DNA of 64,000 bases from Halichoerus grypus (GCF_964656455.1 NC_135713.1:189156187-189220186); one strand, 5' to 3'; counted from the stretch's first letter, positions 29,506 to 42,462 are shown. A program made the numbers and translations. The notes: generated by a model not told the origin, from the letters alone.

Positions 29506-32244
29506 TGGCCATGGCCATGCACGTGGCCGTGGCCATATAGGAACACTGTCTCTCCCTCGGAGGGGTTTTCTCACTTCCTGTCCTCCTAGAACCCAGACTA
29601 GAGATAAGGGGTGGGGCAGGCCTCGGGAGGGGGGTCACTGCTATTCGGGTACCCCTTCCTCCCCCTGCAGAGACTTGGGGGCACTTGAGGTTCACGAATT
29701 GCTGGGCCCTACTGCGGACCCCTGGTGAATTCTCACTTGGTCTGTTGGGCTTCCCTGTCTCGGGAGCTGACCTCCAGAGTCCAACCCCTGGGAGGAGAGG
29801 CAAGGGAAGCTGTGCTCCAGGGAGGGCCTGCCCCGTGCCAGAGCGTTCAGGAACGCCGTCATCCGCACAAGCAGCCCAGGGTGGAGCCCAGGGTGGTCCT
29901 CCCCCCTTTACGGACAGGGAAACTGAGGCTCCACCAGGGGAGGTGGCACAGCAGAGAAATGGCAGAGCTGGGACCAGGCAGAGGCGTGAGGGATACCCCA
30001 GTCTGTGGCCTCTGCACACGCAGTGTGGCCTCAGACAGCAAACAGACCACAGGCCGGTCCACCCACGAAGGTGGACGCGACGCAGCCCCTCAAACCTACT
30101 GTGCCCATCGTGACGGGGAACTGGGTAAGGCCCAGGGTGGTTCGGCTGGCTCAGGCAGGCCCCACCCCAGGAACAAGGATCAGCAGGGTATGTCTTCCCA
30201 GGGCCACCCTCAAGGAGGAGGATGAATGATCCTCAGGCCTCCCTGCCTTTTATGGTGACACGGGCTCCTTCCCTGCCTGTGAGCGTACCTGAACAGGCAG
30301 AGGCAGGAGCCAGACTGGCTCCCAGCCGCCTCCTTCCTCTCCTCCCTTCACCCCAAGTGACTCAGAGTTTCGAGCTGATAAACAGAAGCAGGCCCAGAAC
30401 GCACCAGACAGCAGGCTGGGTGCCACCAGCTGCACCCAGCTGCTTCCCAGGCACCGGCTATTTCAGGAGGAGCCCCCCGCCCCCGCCCTAACCACACACT
30501 GGAGGTGGGAGAGAGAAAGAATAGAGAAGTTTGGAGCAGCAAGCCTGTCACAGAGCCGCCCCTGGGGAGGAGAAAACCCCGGGGAGGAGGCCTTGGACAT
30601 CCCAGCGCTGCCGAAGGGAGGTAAAACTCCATCAGGACACACAGCTGCGCTGACCCTGTAAATGCCACTACGCCAGGCCGAGGGCGGAGCCCCCATCTGG
30701 GCGCTGAGCCGTATAGTCAGATCTGCTCAGGACAAACTGGAAATCTCCAGCCCCGATCATAAGAACGCTCCATCTGAGCCAGGAAGAGCCCCTCCCCAGC
30801 AGAGACCGCCGCCTACCCCTGGGGCTTCTCAGCCCAGCCAGAGGGGCGCAGGCCTCACCCTGAACCTCAGAGATCACCCCCCACCACCACCACTTGCCAG
30901 CCCCATATCCACGGGGACCACCGAGGTCAAGGCTGGCCACAGGAGGGGCATTTTCCCAGCAGGCCCCTCACCACCCCCCCACCCCCGCCAGCCGCAGGCC
31001 TGGAGCCAAGAGAAGCTGAGGGCTGGCGGCTGCCCAGGGCGAGACAGAAGCCACAGGGAGGTCAAAGGATCCATGGGGGAAGGGACACTCAGCTGCTTTT
31101 ACTGTCAAATGAATCTCACGCTTCCCTCAAAGCCACCCTGGCGGGCATTTATCCACGCCCAATTTCCAGTTGAGAAGACTGAGACACCACCCTGAGAACA
31201 GGGCAGTGCTCTGCTCAGATCGGGTCAGCCTCGCTGCACACCGGCCTCCAGCCCGCTAAACAGGGCTGCTCCCCTGGCTCCTAACAGGGGACGCCCTGCG
31301 GTCAAGGGGAGTGGGCGGCTGGGGTGTGGGTAGAGCGGAGCCCCTACGAGTGGGCGGAGAGGCTGGGGAGGCCAAGGGGACTCACAGCTGGAGGCAGAGC
31401 ACCGGCTACGAAATCAGGCGTCCCAGCTCTGCCACAAGCTTACTGGTGTCCTTAGACGATTACTTGCCCTCTGTGCTTCATCCACAGAAAGAGTGGCCCA
31501 GCTGATCTCAGAGGAACGTTGATACCTAAGACTCAGGCTTCCCACGACAGACAAGAGAAGGCTGAGGGTGGACCAGGGGAGGGACGGCACACAGTTCAGA
31601 GAGGACACACACCAGAACGCTTCTCGAAGAAAGGATCCCGGGGTGAGCTCCTCCTGCAGCAGGAAGGCTAGGAGTCAGACCTCAGGCAGGACTGTCAGGC
31701 CGCCCCACCTTCCTCCTCACCAGCTCCCAGGAGAACCAGGGGAATTCTATCACCAAGAAACAAAAGTGCTGTTTGGGCAGTTCCCAGGGTGGAGGGGGCC
31801 GCGCCCAGCTTGGTCTCACCCCTCTCCACCCTGGACCCGGCGCGGGACCTGCCCCAATGCCCCCCGGACAGAGCCAGGGTGGAAGCAGGCGAGACAGGCA
31901 CGGGCCCTGCCCACGCGCTCCGGCCAGAGCCGGGCAGAGCCAGACACGGGGGGCCTTTGTTTAGCAGCATGCTCTACTGTGGGCAACAAGATCACAGCGT
32001 GGGGTGGGGACAGCACCGGCGACAGGAAGAGGAGCCTGGGCCCTGGAGAAGGCGCGCCGAGGAGCCTCCCCACAGAGGTCCACAACTGGGTAGGAGTGTG
32101 CAGGCGAGCTTTGGACACACCCTGCCCTTCATTCCTGCTTCCTCCCCAGCGTGGCCACCTCAGCAGGCTGCCCCTGGGCACCCTAAGTCCAAGATGGTCC
32201 CGGGACAGTGTGGTCCAGTCCTGACACTCAAAATTACTGCCACG

Positions 32245-32358
32245 GGGTGGGGCGGGGCGGGCTGGCCGGCTCAGTCGGAGCAGCGAGCAACTCTTGACCC
32301 CGGGGTTGTAGCTTCTAACCCCATGTTGGGTGTAGCCATTGCTTAAAAATAAAATCTT
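32245..32358 (+). mobile_element. Old tRNA-derived SINE
   Basis: ggctggccggctcagtcgga, caactcttgaccccggggtt, tgggtgtagccattgcttaa and AAATAAAATCTTTT. Short, without the CT-rich body. Confidence 0.75.
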
Positions 32359-34185
32359 TTTTAAAAACTAAATAAACAAAAAAAAAACACCCTGCCACCA
32401 ACCTACCGCCGGCACCTGCCCCCCACCAGCACCGCTGTCAGTAAAACAGGGTCAGTAAAACACCTAGAAACAAGGGCCGGAATGGGCCGCCCAGGAGGCC
32501 TGCTGGAAGGAGGCTTAGACACACTGCACGAGGGAGCTAGAAGAGCAGGCAGGGCCCTCCAGAAGTTCCCTGGGCCAGAGGCCAGCAGCCATGCAGACGC
32601 TCAGTGACACGGGCTCAGTGACAGAGGAGGGGGCCTGTGGGCAGGGCAGGAGAGCCTGGGAGTCAGGGGAGAGGATCCTTCCAGCCCCGCCACTCACTGG
32701 CTATGTGCTCTCGGACAAGTCACCCGATTTCCTTAAGCCTCATGTTCCTCATCTGCAAAGTAGAGATGATCAAGCACTCCTTTCTTGAAACCACGTGTGG
32801 TTCGTGGATCTCACACAGCCGTGACCACGGAAGCCCTCTGTCCACAGTAAAGGCCCAGGCCAGCTTTCTTCTATTAGCCAAGCCAAGACATGGCAGAGGA
32901 GGAGGCCGGCAGAGTCGGGCCTGGCAAGGGGGCGAGCAGCCAGCCTGCTTTTTGGGACCCAGGACCAGGGAGGGTGTCTGCCTCCCAGCCCCAGGCCCGA
33001 GCCCCAGGAGTGGGGTGGGGTGTGGCTGGGGAGAAGGAGTTATGTCCGGTCCAGGAGGGGAGACACTGCTCTCCCACTGCCCTCTGCTCTCTCCTCTCTC
33101 CCCAGTCACATGAGCTGCTTCCTGCATCCAGGGGTGGCCAGGCCAGTCAGGCCGGGACATTCCCCACATAGCAGTCCCAGGAGAGAGGCTGGGCTGAGCA
33201 GGGTCACCAGCCCCCACCCTTCCGCACTGCCTCTGACTCCAGCAGAGCTTTGGCCAGCGGTCCCAAGAACAGACAGAAACAGACCCTAGAAAAGTAGAGA
33301 CAGACGTGACTGCTTCCCTTGAGAGCCCTGTCTCCCCCATCAGGCTGGGGCTTCCCAGCTAGGCCTCTCCCCTCAGACTGGTGGCCTCAGCAGCAAACAC
33401 CCCACAGACGAGAGGTTCCTTGACAGAATTCCGTAGTCTCTCCTTTCAGAATGGTCATTCCAAGCAGAGACTGAAATGGGCACTACATATGGCCAGGGCC
33501 CTGGGGACAGGAGAAGACAGAGGAGCCCATCCTCCTGGATGCTTCCAGAGGAAAACCCTCACTTCCGGTCTGGAGGACAGCCCAAGCTGCGGCCCAGGAC
33601 TGGCTGGGGGTGGGGGAGGCTCAGGTCAGGCCATCCCAGCTGCTGTTTGTTTTCTTCCTTCTGGGCTCCTTCCCAAAGCAAACAAACCAGGGTGGGAAAA
33701 TGAAGGGGACTTGGAGGAGAGGGAAATGCAGGGCCAGGTGGCTCGACCCTGAGGACCTCCGGGCTCCCCTGCGGAGGACTCCAGCTGGAGCTCCCGTCTC
33801 TGCTGGTGACCCTCTGTGGGCAAAAACCCAAACTGGCGGATCACCCCACACCAGGGCTCCTGAGAGTGGAAACACACCGCACCCAGCCTCAAGAAACAGC
33901 AAAGGGTGACTTGTGTCAGTGGGGCCTCACACACCAGGGCCTCCGGGGGGGCTGGGCAGCCCTGACCCCAGCTGGCATCCTCTCCTTAGGGGGTGATCCC
34001 CCAGGGTTTCATTCTGCAGGGATCTGCCTGACCCTCTCCCGGAAGTACAGGGAAGAACCAACCCTGAGTTCCCTGTTCTGCATTTGCTGGAGAAAACTAG
34101 GATTTGGATAAAGGTTTGGTTAAAATTTGTTATTGTCTACAGAGCGTGAGATCATCAAGATAGAGGCTAAGAAACAAGAAAAGAG

Positions 34186-34414
34186 GGGCGCCTGGGTGGC
34201 TCAGTCGTTAAGCGTCTGCCTTCGGCTCAGGTCGTGATCCCAGGGTTCTGGGATCAAGCCCTGCATCAAGCCCTGCATCGAGCCCCGCATCGGGCTCCCT
34301 GCTCAGCGGGAACCCTGCTTCTCCCTCTCCCACTCCCCCTGCTTGTGTTCCCTCTCTCGCTGTGTCTCTGTCTGTCAAATAAATACAATCTTTAAAAAAA
34401 AAAAAAAAGAAAGA
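34186..34414 (+). mobile_element. Can-SINE with internal 12-bp triplication and target duplication
   Basis: GGGCGCCTGGGTGGCTCAGT head; between about 34251 and 34290 the unit atcaagccctgc occurs as atcaagccctgc, atcaagccctgc, atcgagccccgc. Flanked by AAGAAACAAGAAAAGAG at 34169-34185 and 34415-34431 (perfect 17 bp). Confidence 0.93.
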
Positions 34415-35164
34415 AAGAAACAAGAAAAGAGAGGGAAAGAAATGTTAGTGTTGGGATTATGGATGATTTTTTTTTTCTTCTCTTGTAAACTTTTCTAAAC
34501 TTTCCAGTTATTTTTTACAATGATCAGATGTTACTTTTTCAATCAACAGGGAGGAGGTGTCAGAGAGTCCAGCCTCCTCAGCATCCCCCAAATAAGCATA
34601 CTGATTGCCCAGCCCCATCCCAACTCTGCCTGTCCCAGACACTCAGCCCAGTGTCCCTACAGTGGAGAAGGAAAGCAGACCTGTGAACCCACACTCTGCA
34701 GGTCACAGAGAGCTGAGCTTCTTGTCCTGAGGGCCCCAAAGGCTGAGGTGCCAGGAGGCTGAGCAAAGAGCTTTCTCTTCAGGCCTGGCCAAGGAAGTTG
34801 CTAGAAACTGGGGCAGTCCATGCCCCCAGACTGCCATCAGATTCAACCATGTCCCAGGAGAGAGGCCTCAAAATGTCACTTGCAGGGACACAAAGCTGGG
34901 TGGCCTGCCCCAGCCACACCTCTCTTTCTCTTCACAGGGGTCACTGGGCCAGCCGGCTCATAGATACCTGTCCCTCTTACCGCCAGGACTCTCTTCTCCC
35001 AGAAGACACACCCTGCGTGTTTTCCCAGGGACCCCAACAAACCTCAGACTGGCACCAAAGGTACTGACTCCTGCCTGCCCTCTCTCCCGGGCACGATGGC
35101 CCTCCTCCAACTCCCGCAGACAGAACCCTGCTTCCTCCTCTTCAGAGAAGAGTCGCCTCTGACC

Positions 35165-35228
35165 TTCCATCTCTCCCTCTTTTTTTTTTGTTTGTTTGTT
35201 TGTTTTTTTTTTTCCATCTCTCCCTCTT
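35165..35228 (-). mobile_element. Tail-only retroinsertion with 17-bp target duplication
   Basis: TTCCATCTCTCCCTCTT occurs perfectly at 35165-35181 and 35212-35228. The 30 bases between are T9-G-(TTTG)-T-rich, i.e. on the minus strand only an A-tail with CAAA units. Confidence 0.8.
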
Positions 35229-35674
35229 ACTCAGCAATGCAAGAGCTCATCTCTAACAGACAGGAAGTCCTTCCTCCTGTCTAGCCTCCATTCGTTCCCT
35301 AAGAGCATCAGTCCCCATGGCTCTTGTGTCCCCAAGGGTGATGGAAAACCACAAGCTCAGCACCCTCTTTATAGCATCAGTCAGGACTGAGATCATTCTC
35401 TTTCCTTCTCTGTCACATCAAGTCCCCTCAGCCTTCTCTTCTCCAGGATCAATAATCCCCATGCCCAGGGGCCCCTCTTGACCTCAAGGGATCCAAAAGC
35501 CCAGTGCTGACAGGCTCAGTGCCCAGGCTGCACCCACACAGAGAGAAGCCCCATTTTCCAGGCCCATCTGGTGTCAGGTGCCCGGTTGGCAGAGGTGACA
35601 GGTCTCAGAGGGCAGTGACACCAGCCCCTCCCTCAGGGACCAAGGCTCTGGATGACCCCACCCCATCACCAGAA

Positions 35675-35790
35675 AGGCCCTCCCAGGCTCCCAGGCTCCG
35701 GGGCTCCCGGGTTCCCAGTCTCCCAGGCTCCCGGGCTCCCAGTCTCCTAGTCTCCCAGGCTTGCAGGCTCCCAGGCCCCCAAGCAGAGGA
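35675..35790 (+). repeat. C/G/T-rich minisatellite
   Basis: Imperfect units of about 8-16 bases built from 'ggctcccaggctcccgggtt' and 'cccagtctcc' variants, at least ten copies. Confidence 0.85.
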
Positions 35791-36319
35791 CAGCCAGCTC
35801 TCGGCCCCAGAGCAGCCAAGCAGTACTGACTGGCACAATCCTATAGCCCAGTGGCCCAGTCCTAAATCTGACTCTCATTTCTCTCTCCTCCCCAGGGACC
35901 AGGCTCCCCTTTATGTTGGCACAGCCCCAGCCCCAGGCAAAGCAGAAAGCCCCACTCCCTATACAGGGACAAGCCCAGAACAGCTCAGGATCTGGCCCGG
36001 CGCAAGCCAGGAGGCAGCAGCAGCTTTGACCCCTGCCCTCCTCTGCCCCACCAGCCTCCTCCACACATGGCCACAGCCCCTGGCCCTGGGGAGATGGCCC
36101 CCTCCCCCAGGAACTAAAATCCAAGCCATGGAAGTTTCAGAGGGCTGGAGGCTAGGACATGAGTCACCCCCTCCTGACCAACCTGCCCCCACCTTCACCA
36201 CCCACACAAACCTGGCTGGGTCATTTAGAATTCTCTTCTCCCCAAACTCCCAGGCAGAGGCTCTCAAAGAGCAGGAGCAGGTTCTTCCCAGAGCTGCAGT
36301 TGGGTCATACATGATACAG

Positions 36320-36480
36320 CAGGATGGGCTCTGGGCTTGGAACCAGAGGACCCAAAGGCTAGTCTTGACCCTGCTTGGGTCTCGATGTGCAACTTTGGGC
36401 AAGTTACTTAACTCCCCTGAGTTTCAGTTTCCTCATCTGCCAAATGGGGTAATGATACCTGCCTCTAGGGATTGTCGTCA
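36320..36480 (+). mobile_element. MIR
   Basis: gggctctgggcttggaacca, gtgcaactttgggcaagtta, gtttcagtttcctcatctgc, caaatggggtaatgatacct. Well preserved. Confidence 0.75.
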
Positions 36481-36579
36481 GGAATAAGTGAAAACACTCA
36501 AAAAAAGAAAAGTGCTGGTATCTGTAAAGTCCTCCCGTGCATTTTTAGTTACCATTTGTCAAGCACTTATTGGGTCGTG

Positions 36580-36690
36580 GGTATTACTCCCATTTTGCAG
36601 AGGTCACTGAGGCTCAGAGAGATGAAGGGACCTGACCAAGGCCACACAGGTAATGAGTGGCAGAGCTGAGATTCAAACCCAGCTCAGTCC
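36580..36690 (-). mobile_element. MIR, antisense
   Basis: cccattttgcagaggtcact, gaggctcagagagatgaagg, ccacacaggtaatgagtggc, agattcaaacccagctcagt. Facing the MIR at 36320 in inverted orientation. Confidence 0.75.
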
Positions 36691-38289
36691 ACGCCCATTT
36701 CACTGTGCTCAGAATTGGCCCACGGCCCTTCCACTGACAGTCAATCACCCCATCTCATTCTCAGGTGGCTCTTCTCCCCAACCCCTCATCAGGACCTGCC
36801 CCTCCAGCCTCCAGCGGGGAGCCTCAGCGGGGAGCCTCAGCGCTGGCAGCCAGAACAGAGGTTCCAGAGGGAATGGGGGTGGGGCAGGGTGGAGAGGGCT
36901 CCTGTCACCCAAGCTGGTGCTTGATCTAGCAAGAAATGACTCATTGGATCCTACCTTTTCCCCCTTCTACCTCCCGTCCGAGAACCACCAGCTGCCACCA
37001 GGCACCTCCTAGCAATACTTCCTCAGTATTATCTTTTGATCACAGTCACAGACCAGATTAGCTAAACTAATCATTTAACCAATGTAATTACAATGCCTTC
37101 CCCTCCTCCACTTTGGCACACAGAAGAGGGAAAACAGGTTATTTTTGCCCAAATTCCATGACCTTTTGGCTCCCCAGAGGTACACTACCCATTAGAGAAG
37201 AAGGATGGGGTTCCCTCCTCAGCCTCCCCCTAACTCAGGGCACTCCACGGGGACGGGTCTGACCCCTGCCCACTCCCCCAACTACAACCAGGAAAGAGGT
37301 GGTAGGGTCTTCCCAACTGAGTCAGGCCAAGCAACCCTGATTCCCTCCATACTCCCTTCACCCCCGAACTAAGGGAGAGCCTGGCTCTTATATTTCCCCT
37401 CTGGTCCCCAAGGAGGCTGGCGTCCAAATCCCTGCAGAAAGACCACACTTCAGATTTTTAAAAACCAGTGCTGAAAGCCTGGTGATCTCCAACTCTGCCC
37501 AGGGAAGGGGCTCTCAGGAAATTGGGGTGAAGGGAGCCCTCCTGCAGCTCTCCCGAAACCTTCTGCCGCATAGCCTGTCCCACTCACCCCACCCAGCTCT
37601 CTCAGAAAGAGGTGGCTGGGAGACTGACTGCAAAAGCCTCCCGAAGGAATGCACCTTCAAAACCCAGAAATCAAATGGAAACCAAACCCCAAGCTCCACA
37701 CTCTCCGGCCTCAAAGACCAGCCAGCTATATAAGGTGGGGGATGGGGCAGAGGGGGGAAAAGGCCAGAACAATCGCTCCCCCCACCCTCTTCAGTTTGGC
37801 CGCCCCACCCCCATTCCTGGGGAGGGGGCAAAGCTTGGGAGAGAGCCACTGGCGCAGGCCTCAAGCGAGGGGGTGTGGTGGTCCCCGGAGGCAGGAAGAG
37901 AAGGAAGAAGCTGCTTCCCCTTTGGCCCACCCCCCCACCCCTGCCCCCACCCCGGGCCCCAGGGGCCCAGCAAACAGGATGGAGGTGGGGGCAGGGAGGA
38001 TAGGGTCAGAGCGCAGGCACTGGCCCGGGCTCAGCCGGGCCAACTGGGGGAGGGGGCTTTGTCCCAAGACGGACCCCCTAAGCCTGGGGGGAAAGCCCTT
38101 GGGCAAGGAGGCAGTTAAACCCGCAGAGAAAGCTGCCGTGAATACTTCCTCCTAGAAAGTTTGTTTGGGGTGATTTTTTCGACAATAAGAGGTTAGAGAA
38201 GAAGAGTAGTCCTGTTCCCCTGTCGACGTTCTGGAAGCAGCAGCTACTGGAAACTGGGCCAGGGAATTCTCCAACCAGGCACGACCCCT

Positions 38290-39270
38290 CCGCTCAGACC
38301 CCAGTCCGAGCCACGGGTGCCAGACACCAGCTGGGCGCGCAGCCGGGCCCTGCGCCAGTCCCGCTGTCATCCCATCCCACCTCGGATGGCGGAGCCCTAG
38401 CCCGGCACCCACCGGGGCGGAGAGAGGCGCCGCAGGTACAGTACCGACGAGACCGGGGCGCTGGAGGGCTGGGCCTCTGCACTCCGAGTGCTCACCTGCT
38501 CCGCAGGTGGGGCCCGCGACGCTGGGAAAATGTGCGCTCGGCCCCCACGGTCGGGCAAGCCGGGCGCAGACAATAGGGCCCCACCCAAGCCTGGGGGAGT
38601 AGAGAGGGAGGGAAAGCGAAGATGACGCGTGAGATGGGGTGAGGGTGGCCCCAAAGACAGCAGCGGCAGCAAGTTTCCCGAACTGTACATTCCTGACTAC
38701 AGAGTGAGCCCTGGGACGCAGAGGAGCAGGGCAAAGTCTCCCTCACAAGAGTCAGGGCGAAGAGTCGGGGATGCGGCGTCGGGCGAGCTCCACCGGCCGC
38801 AGGTCAGGCGCGACCCCAGAGGCACCTGCCCTCATCCCTCCCCGCCCTTCTCTGATCTCCAGCTCACGCAGCCCCCAGCGCACAAGGCCGGAACCTCGCG
38901 CCCCCTGAGTCGCCGCGCCCAAGGACCCCAGCGCGCCCCCTGCCGCCGGTGCAGGGTGGCGCTCCCTGGCTCGCTCCCTCACCTGCCCGGAGACGGCGGG
39001 GATCGGCCTCTCGGCCGCTCGCCGCCCTTCCCTCGCCCCAGCGATCCCCGCCCCGATCGTCCGCACCTGCTTGTGGAGCCTGGCCGGGCTGGCTGTAGGG
39101 GTCGGGCCGGGCTGGGAGCCGGCGCGGGCAGCGAACTGAGCTCGGCGCGCTCGGTCGGCGGCTGCTCCGAACTCTGGCCAAGGCAGCAACTCAGTAACCG
39201 AACAAAAGGCGAAAGGACCTGACAGCCAAGCCACGCCTCTCGCCCCCTCGAAGCTCCGCCCCCGAGGGAA
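38290..39270. promoter_or_regulatory. JUP: CpG island and promoter of JUP
   Basis: Dense CG for about 1 kb, at the distance from the coding exons expected for the JUP first exon. No TATA seen; CCAAT-type motifs (cattgg) occur near 39381. Confidence 0.75.
39067..39180 (-). other. JUP: JUP noncoding exon 1 (putative)
   Basis: Minus strand reads GAGTTCGGAGCAGCCGCC..., ending CACAAGCAG|GTGCGG at 39067/39066. A second good donor CGGGCAG|GTGAGG lies at 38983/38982. The start is only approximate. Confidence 0.5.
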
Positions 39271-39794
39271 ACGCCCACCCGCTGATGAGGGTTCACTGGC
39301 TGCCTCTCCTGACTGTCCCATCGAGGGGCGGAGCCTCGCGCCCAGTCCTCTTCCACCGCCGCCTCTGTTTATCCGCTGGCCATTGGCCCCAGGGACTGCT
39401 AGTCGGCTCTGGGGACGGCCTCCAACTTGAGGTTCCATCCTCACTCCGCACCTATTGGCAGATAGAAGGTTACTTCCTCCTGATTGGGCAAGGGATTGTC
39501 AGTAAGACTAAGGAAAGAACCAATGGGAAGGATGGGGTGTGTCTTGCCCCACCCTAACTCTGAGCAGGTGAGACTCATTACTCTCCCCTTCCCCCTACCT
39601 GTCCAACAGGTGAGTCAGGAGGCGCCATGGGAAAGGACAGACGCCTTTACAGGCCAGCCAACTCAGCGTCAGGCATGATGCTTCTTTGGGCTTATTCACC
39701 CTTGCCACAGAGGGATAATAACATATTTGTATAGCATTTCATAGGCTTTTTTTTTCTAGGTTGGGATTTTTCCCCCAAAGACAAGAGTGCTCGT

Positions 39795-39960
39795 GAGATT
39801 TCGAATTAGAAGGCCTGGGTTTGGGTTCTGCCACTTAGTAGCTGTATGATCTCAGCCAGTTACCTCATCTTTCATCCTGTTTTTCTTCATCTGTAAAATG
39901 GGTACATTAGCTGTAGGTCTCATGGGGGGTGCGGGAATAAAATTAAGGTTTGTGAAATCA
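39795..39960 (+). mobile_element. MIR
   Basis: cctgggtttgggttctgcca, cttagtagctgtatgatctc, cttcatctgtaaaatgggta. Confidence 0.7.
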
Positions 39961-42256
39961 TTTGGACAACCGCTAAATGTTAGAATTTAAAGATATGGAG
40001 GGTTTTTGTTTTGTTTTTTAATTCTCACGACAATTCTGAAAAAAATTTAGGACAACAAAACGAGCCTCATTTCAACGATGGGGAAGCTGAAATTCAGAGA
40101 AGTCACAAAACAACAAAGTGGCATATCCTCCACTAGCACCCCTTTCTTCTAATTTCAAGGCCCACCAAACGCATGCGCCCCTGGTGGAATAATAGCTTAG
40201 ACATAAAATGTCAAAAGCAGCGGGGAGGGGTGGCGGGAAAGGCAAAAGCAAATATTCTGGGCAGAGACAGAAGAACAAAGATTTGGGACAAAGGGAAAGT
40301 AGTGGTGGGTTTGGGAAAAAAAACAGGCATCGGATCTAAAGGAAATCAACACTAGCATAAAAGAAATGGGGCAGCAGCCCCCTCAGTGGTGGAAGACTGT
40401 GGGTCGGTGATCAAAAAGAACTTCCCAATAGGCAAGCGAGTTAAGAAGACAAGGGCCTTTCCGTCCTGTTGGTTAATGAAATGGGTGCCCGCTCTCGTGG
40501 ATGTACAGTCCGCTGAGCTTACTACAGACATTCATTCAAGGCACCAGATTGGACTCTGGTAACACAGAAAACCACAAGGATCCCAACCCTCGAAGGGTTC
40601 CCGGAGAGCTAAGTGTAAACAGGTCATCTTAGCCACTCTGGGTGTGTGGTAATTGGGGGAGTGGTTGTCATGAAAAGGTCCTCCCTCAAACAAGATCTGT
40701 AGTCCCAAAGCTAGCACCCCAGCAGTATACTTGACCACTTTCCCACCAGAGAAAGGAGTGATGGCCCAAACAGTCTCACTTCTGAGGCTTGTGCCATCCA
40801 GGAAGCTTTCCTGGAGGGGGCCAGGGAGACATCAACATCCTTAACCAGGTACCATCCCACATGCCAGGGCCACTGCCCTTCACTTAGTTTCCTTGACTCC
40901 CCCTCCTCTTGCTTTTCTGAGTATCTTCCTCCCTACCTTATCCTTGCCCACCCCTCCACCTGCTCCCCCCAACCCCCAGCCAGGCTGTACAGTGGCCAGC
41001 CCTCAGCTTAGGAGGAATAGAGCTCCCAGCCCTAGGGTTTCACTTCCTCCCTCTCCCTACTCTCCCCATCCCCTGCCCATTTCCCCACCCCCAGCCCTGC
41101 CCATAGACGCACATACTTCCCAGACTGGAGCCTGACTTCACTCTTTCCTTCCTCTCTTCCTCTCTCTGCATACAGGCTGGTTGATGACAGAGAGGTGGAA
41201 GAGCCTGGTGGAGCAGGGGGGCACAAATAGGGCTTCAGAATAAAGCCTCTGTGTATGTGTGTGTATCTCCCCAGAATGTTCCCTGCATGTCAGCCTGGAA
41301 CAAGCTGCAACATGCTGGCCCCACAGCTAAGCATCAGGCTGGGACTGGGTGGAGGTACCACCCACAGCAGCAGGAAAGACTGGAATAAGAGCTGTGACTC
41401 CTCCCAGATCAAGGGATTTTCGGCACATTTATTAAGCACCTACTGTGTGCCTGCCAGGCACTGAGGATTCATCTGTAGGATACAGAAAAGAATCAGAAAA
41501 TGATGTTTACTACAATGAGCTGCCTGTGTAGAGGATTTGGTGTCAAGGGGCGAGGAGGTGCCTAGGGACAGGGATGAGAGTCTCTGTGGCCACAGACTCC
41601 CCGGTAGCTTGAACTTGAAGGACAGGCCACAGGAACATCTTACCCAGTCCCCTTCCTCCAAGCCTTTAAAGGCAGGGGTTTCTCTGTTTTACAAATCTCC
41701 AGGAAAGGAGAGTCTCCAGATATTATATGAATACCCTTGTCTCCTTTTAATGTAAGTTCCTTATGTCTAGCTTCACTTCGTATTCCTGAATTTTAAGCTC
41801 ATTTCTCTTGCCCAGAGCTCAGTGGAAGCAGAGTCCTTGGGCCATGGTTAATGCAACCTTGCAGCTGTCTGGGTTCTCAGAGCAAAGAAGGAAAGGGCAT
41901 CAAGGGGCTCATCCCAAACTTCCCCAGAAGTGGAAGTTACCAGCAAAGAGGGGTATGATGAGGGTCCAATGTTGGGGTGGGGGAGTTGGGAGGGTGGGGG
42001 CCGGGAGGTGCTTCCCTGGAGGAAGGTGAACAACAGCCAGGCCGCTCTCCTCAGCTCATCCTCCGCAGGCCTCTGGGCCGTATAAGGAGCTGGGAGAGAT
42101 GCTGTTGTCTTCCATCTCAGCCCCCTCTCTGTCAGGGATTTAGATGTGCAAAAGCCACACACACACACAACCATCTGCACTCATACCTCCGGGATATACA
42201 CTGACGGGCCTAGATTCACACATACAAACACCAGGCACGTCAGCACTCTCCCCCCA

Positions 42257-42257
42257 G

Positions 42258-42283
<26 letters not shown>
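42257..42283 (+). repeat. (AC)n microsatellite
   Basis: About 13 AC units, preceded by a shorter AC tract near 42158-42168. Confidence 0.9.
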
Positions 42284-42288
<5 letters not shown>

Positions 42289-42349
42289 CTTCCCTCCTCT
42301 TTGACCCAAGGTGGCCGCAGGGATGGCCACCTCTACAAAAGAAGATGGG

Positions 42350-42462
42350 GGGCACCTGGGTGGCTCAGTCGGTTAAGCATCTGACTTCAGCAGATCATGA
42401 ACTCGGGGTCCTGGGATCGAGCCCCACAGCAGGCTCCCTGAAATTTTTTTAAAAATCTTATA
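42350..42462 (+). mobile_element. Short Can-SINE without CT body
   Basis: GGCACCTGGGTGGCTCAGTC head to gggatcgagccccacagcag, then straight to an A/T-rich tail. Flanked by copies of aagaagatgggg. Confidence 0.85.

Larger units (their letters stand above)
28739..39066. other. JUP intron 1 (5' UTR intron)
   Basis: About 10.3 kb between the noncoding first exon and the exon bearing the ATG. Contains MIRs (about 29340-29505, 36320-36480, 36580-36690), an old tRNA-SINE (32245-32358), a Can-SINE (34186-34414), a tail-only retroinsertion (35182-35211) and a G/C-rich minisatellite (35675-35790). Plus-strand open frames of 327-436 codons here are without homology or coding features. A TATATAA-like site near 37727 has no associated gene. 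Confidence 0.6.

Noticed and set aside
28230..29540. 436-codon plus-strand open frame
   Set aside because: It overlaps JUP coding exon 1 antisense, has no domain-like composition and no start or splice support; the length reflects GC-rich composition.
31568..32346. Overlapping plus-strand frames near 31.6-32.3 kb
   Set aside because: No start context, domain or splice signal; end in an old SINE.
35675..35790. CRISPR-like regular repeats
   Set aside because: Eukaryotic minisatellite with no unique spacers of constant length.
35504..36487. 327-codon plus-strand open frame
   Set aside because: Built largely from the minisatellite and a MIR; low-complexity PGSQA-rich translation without homology.
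37715..37745. TATATAA-like site as a plus-strand promoter
   Set aside because: No CpG context, no downstream exon or gene; chance occurrence in JUP intron 1.
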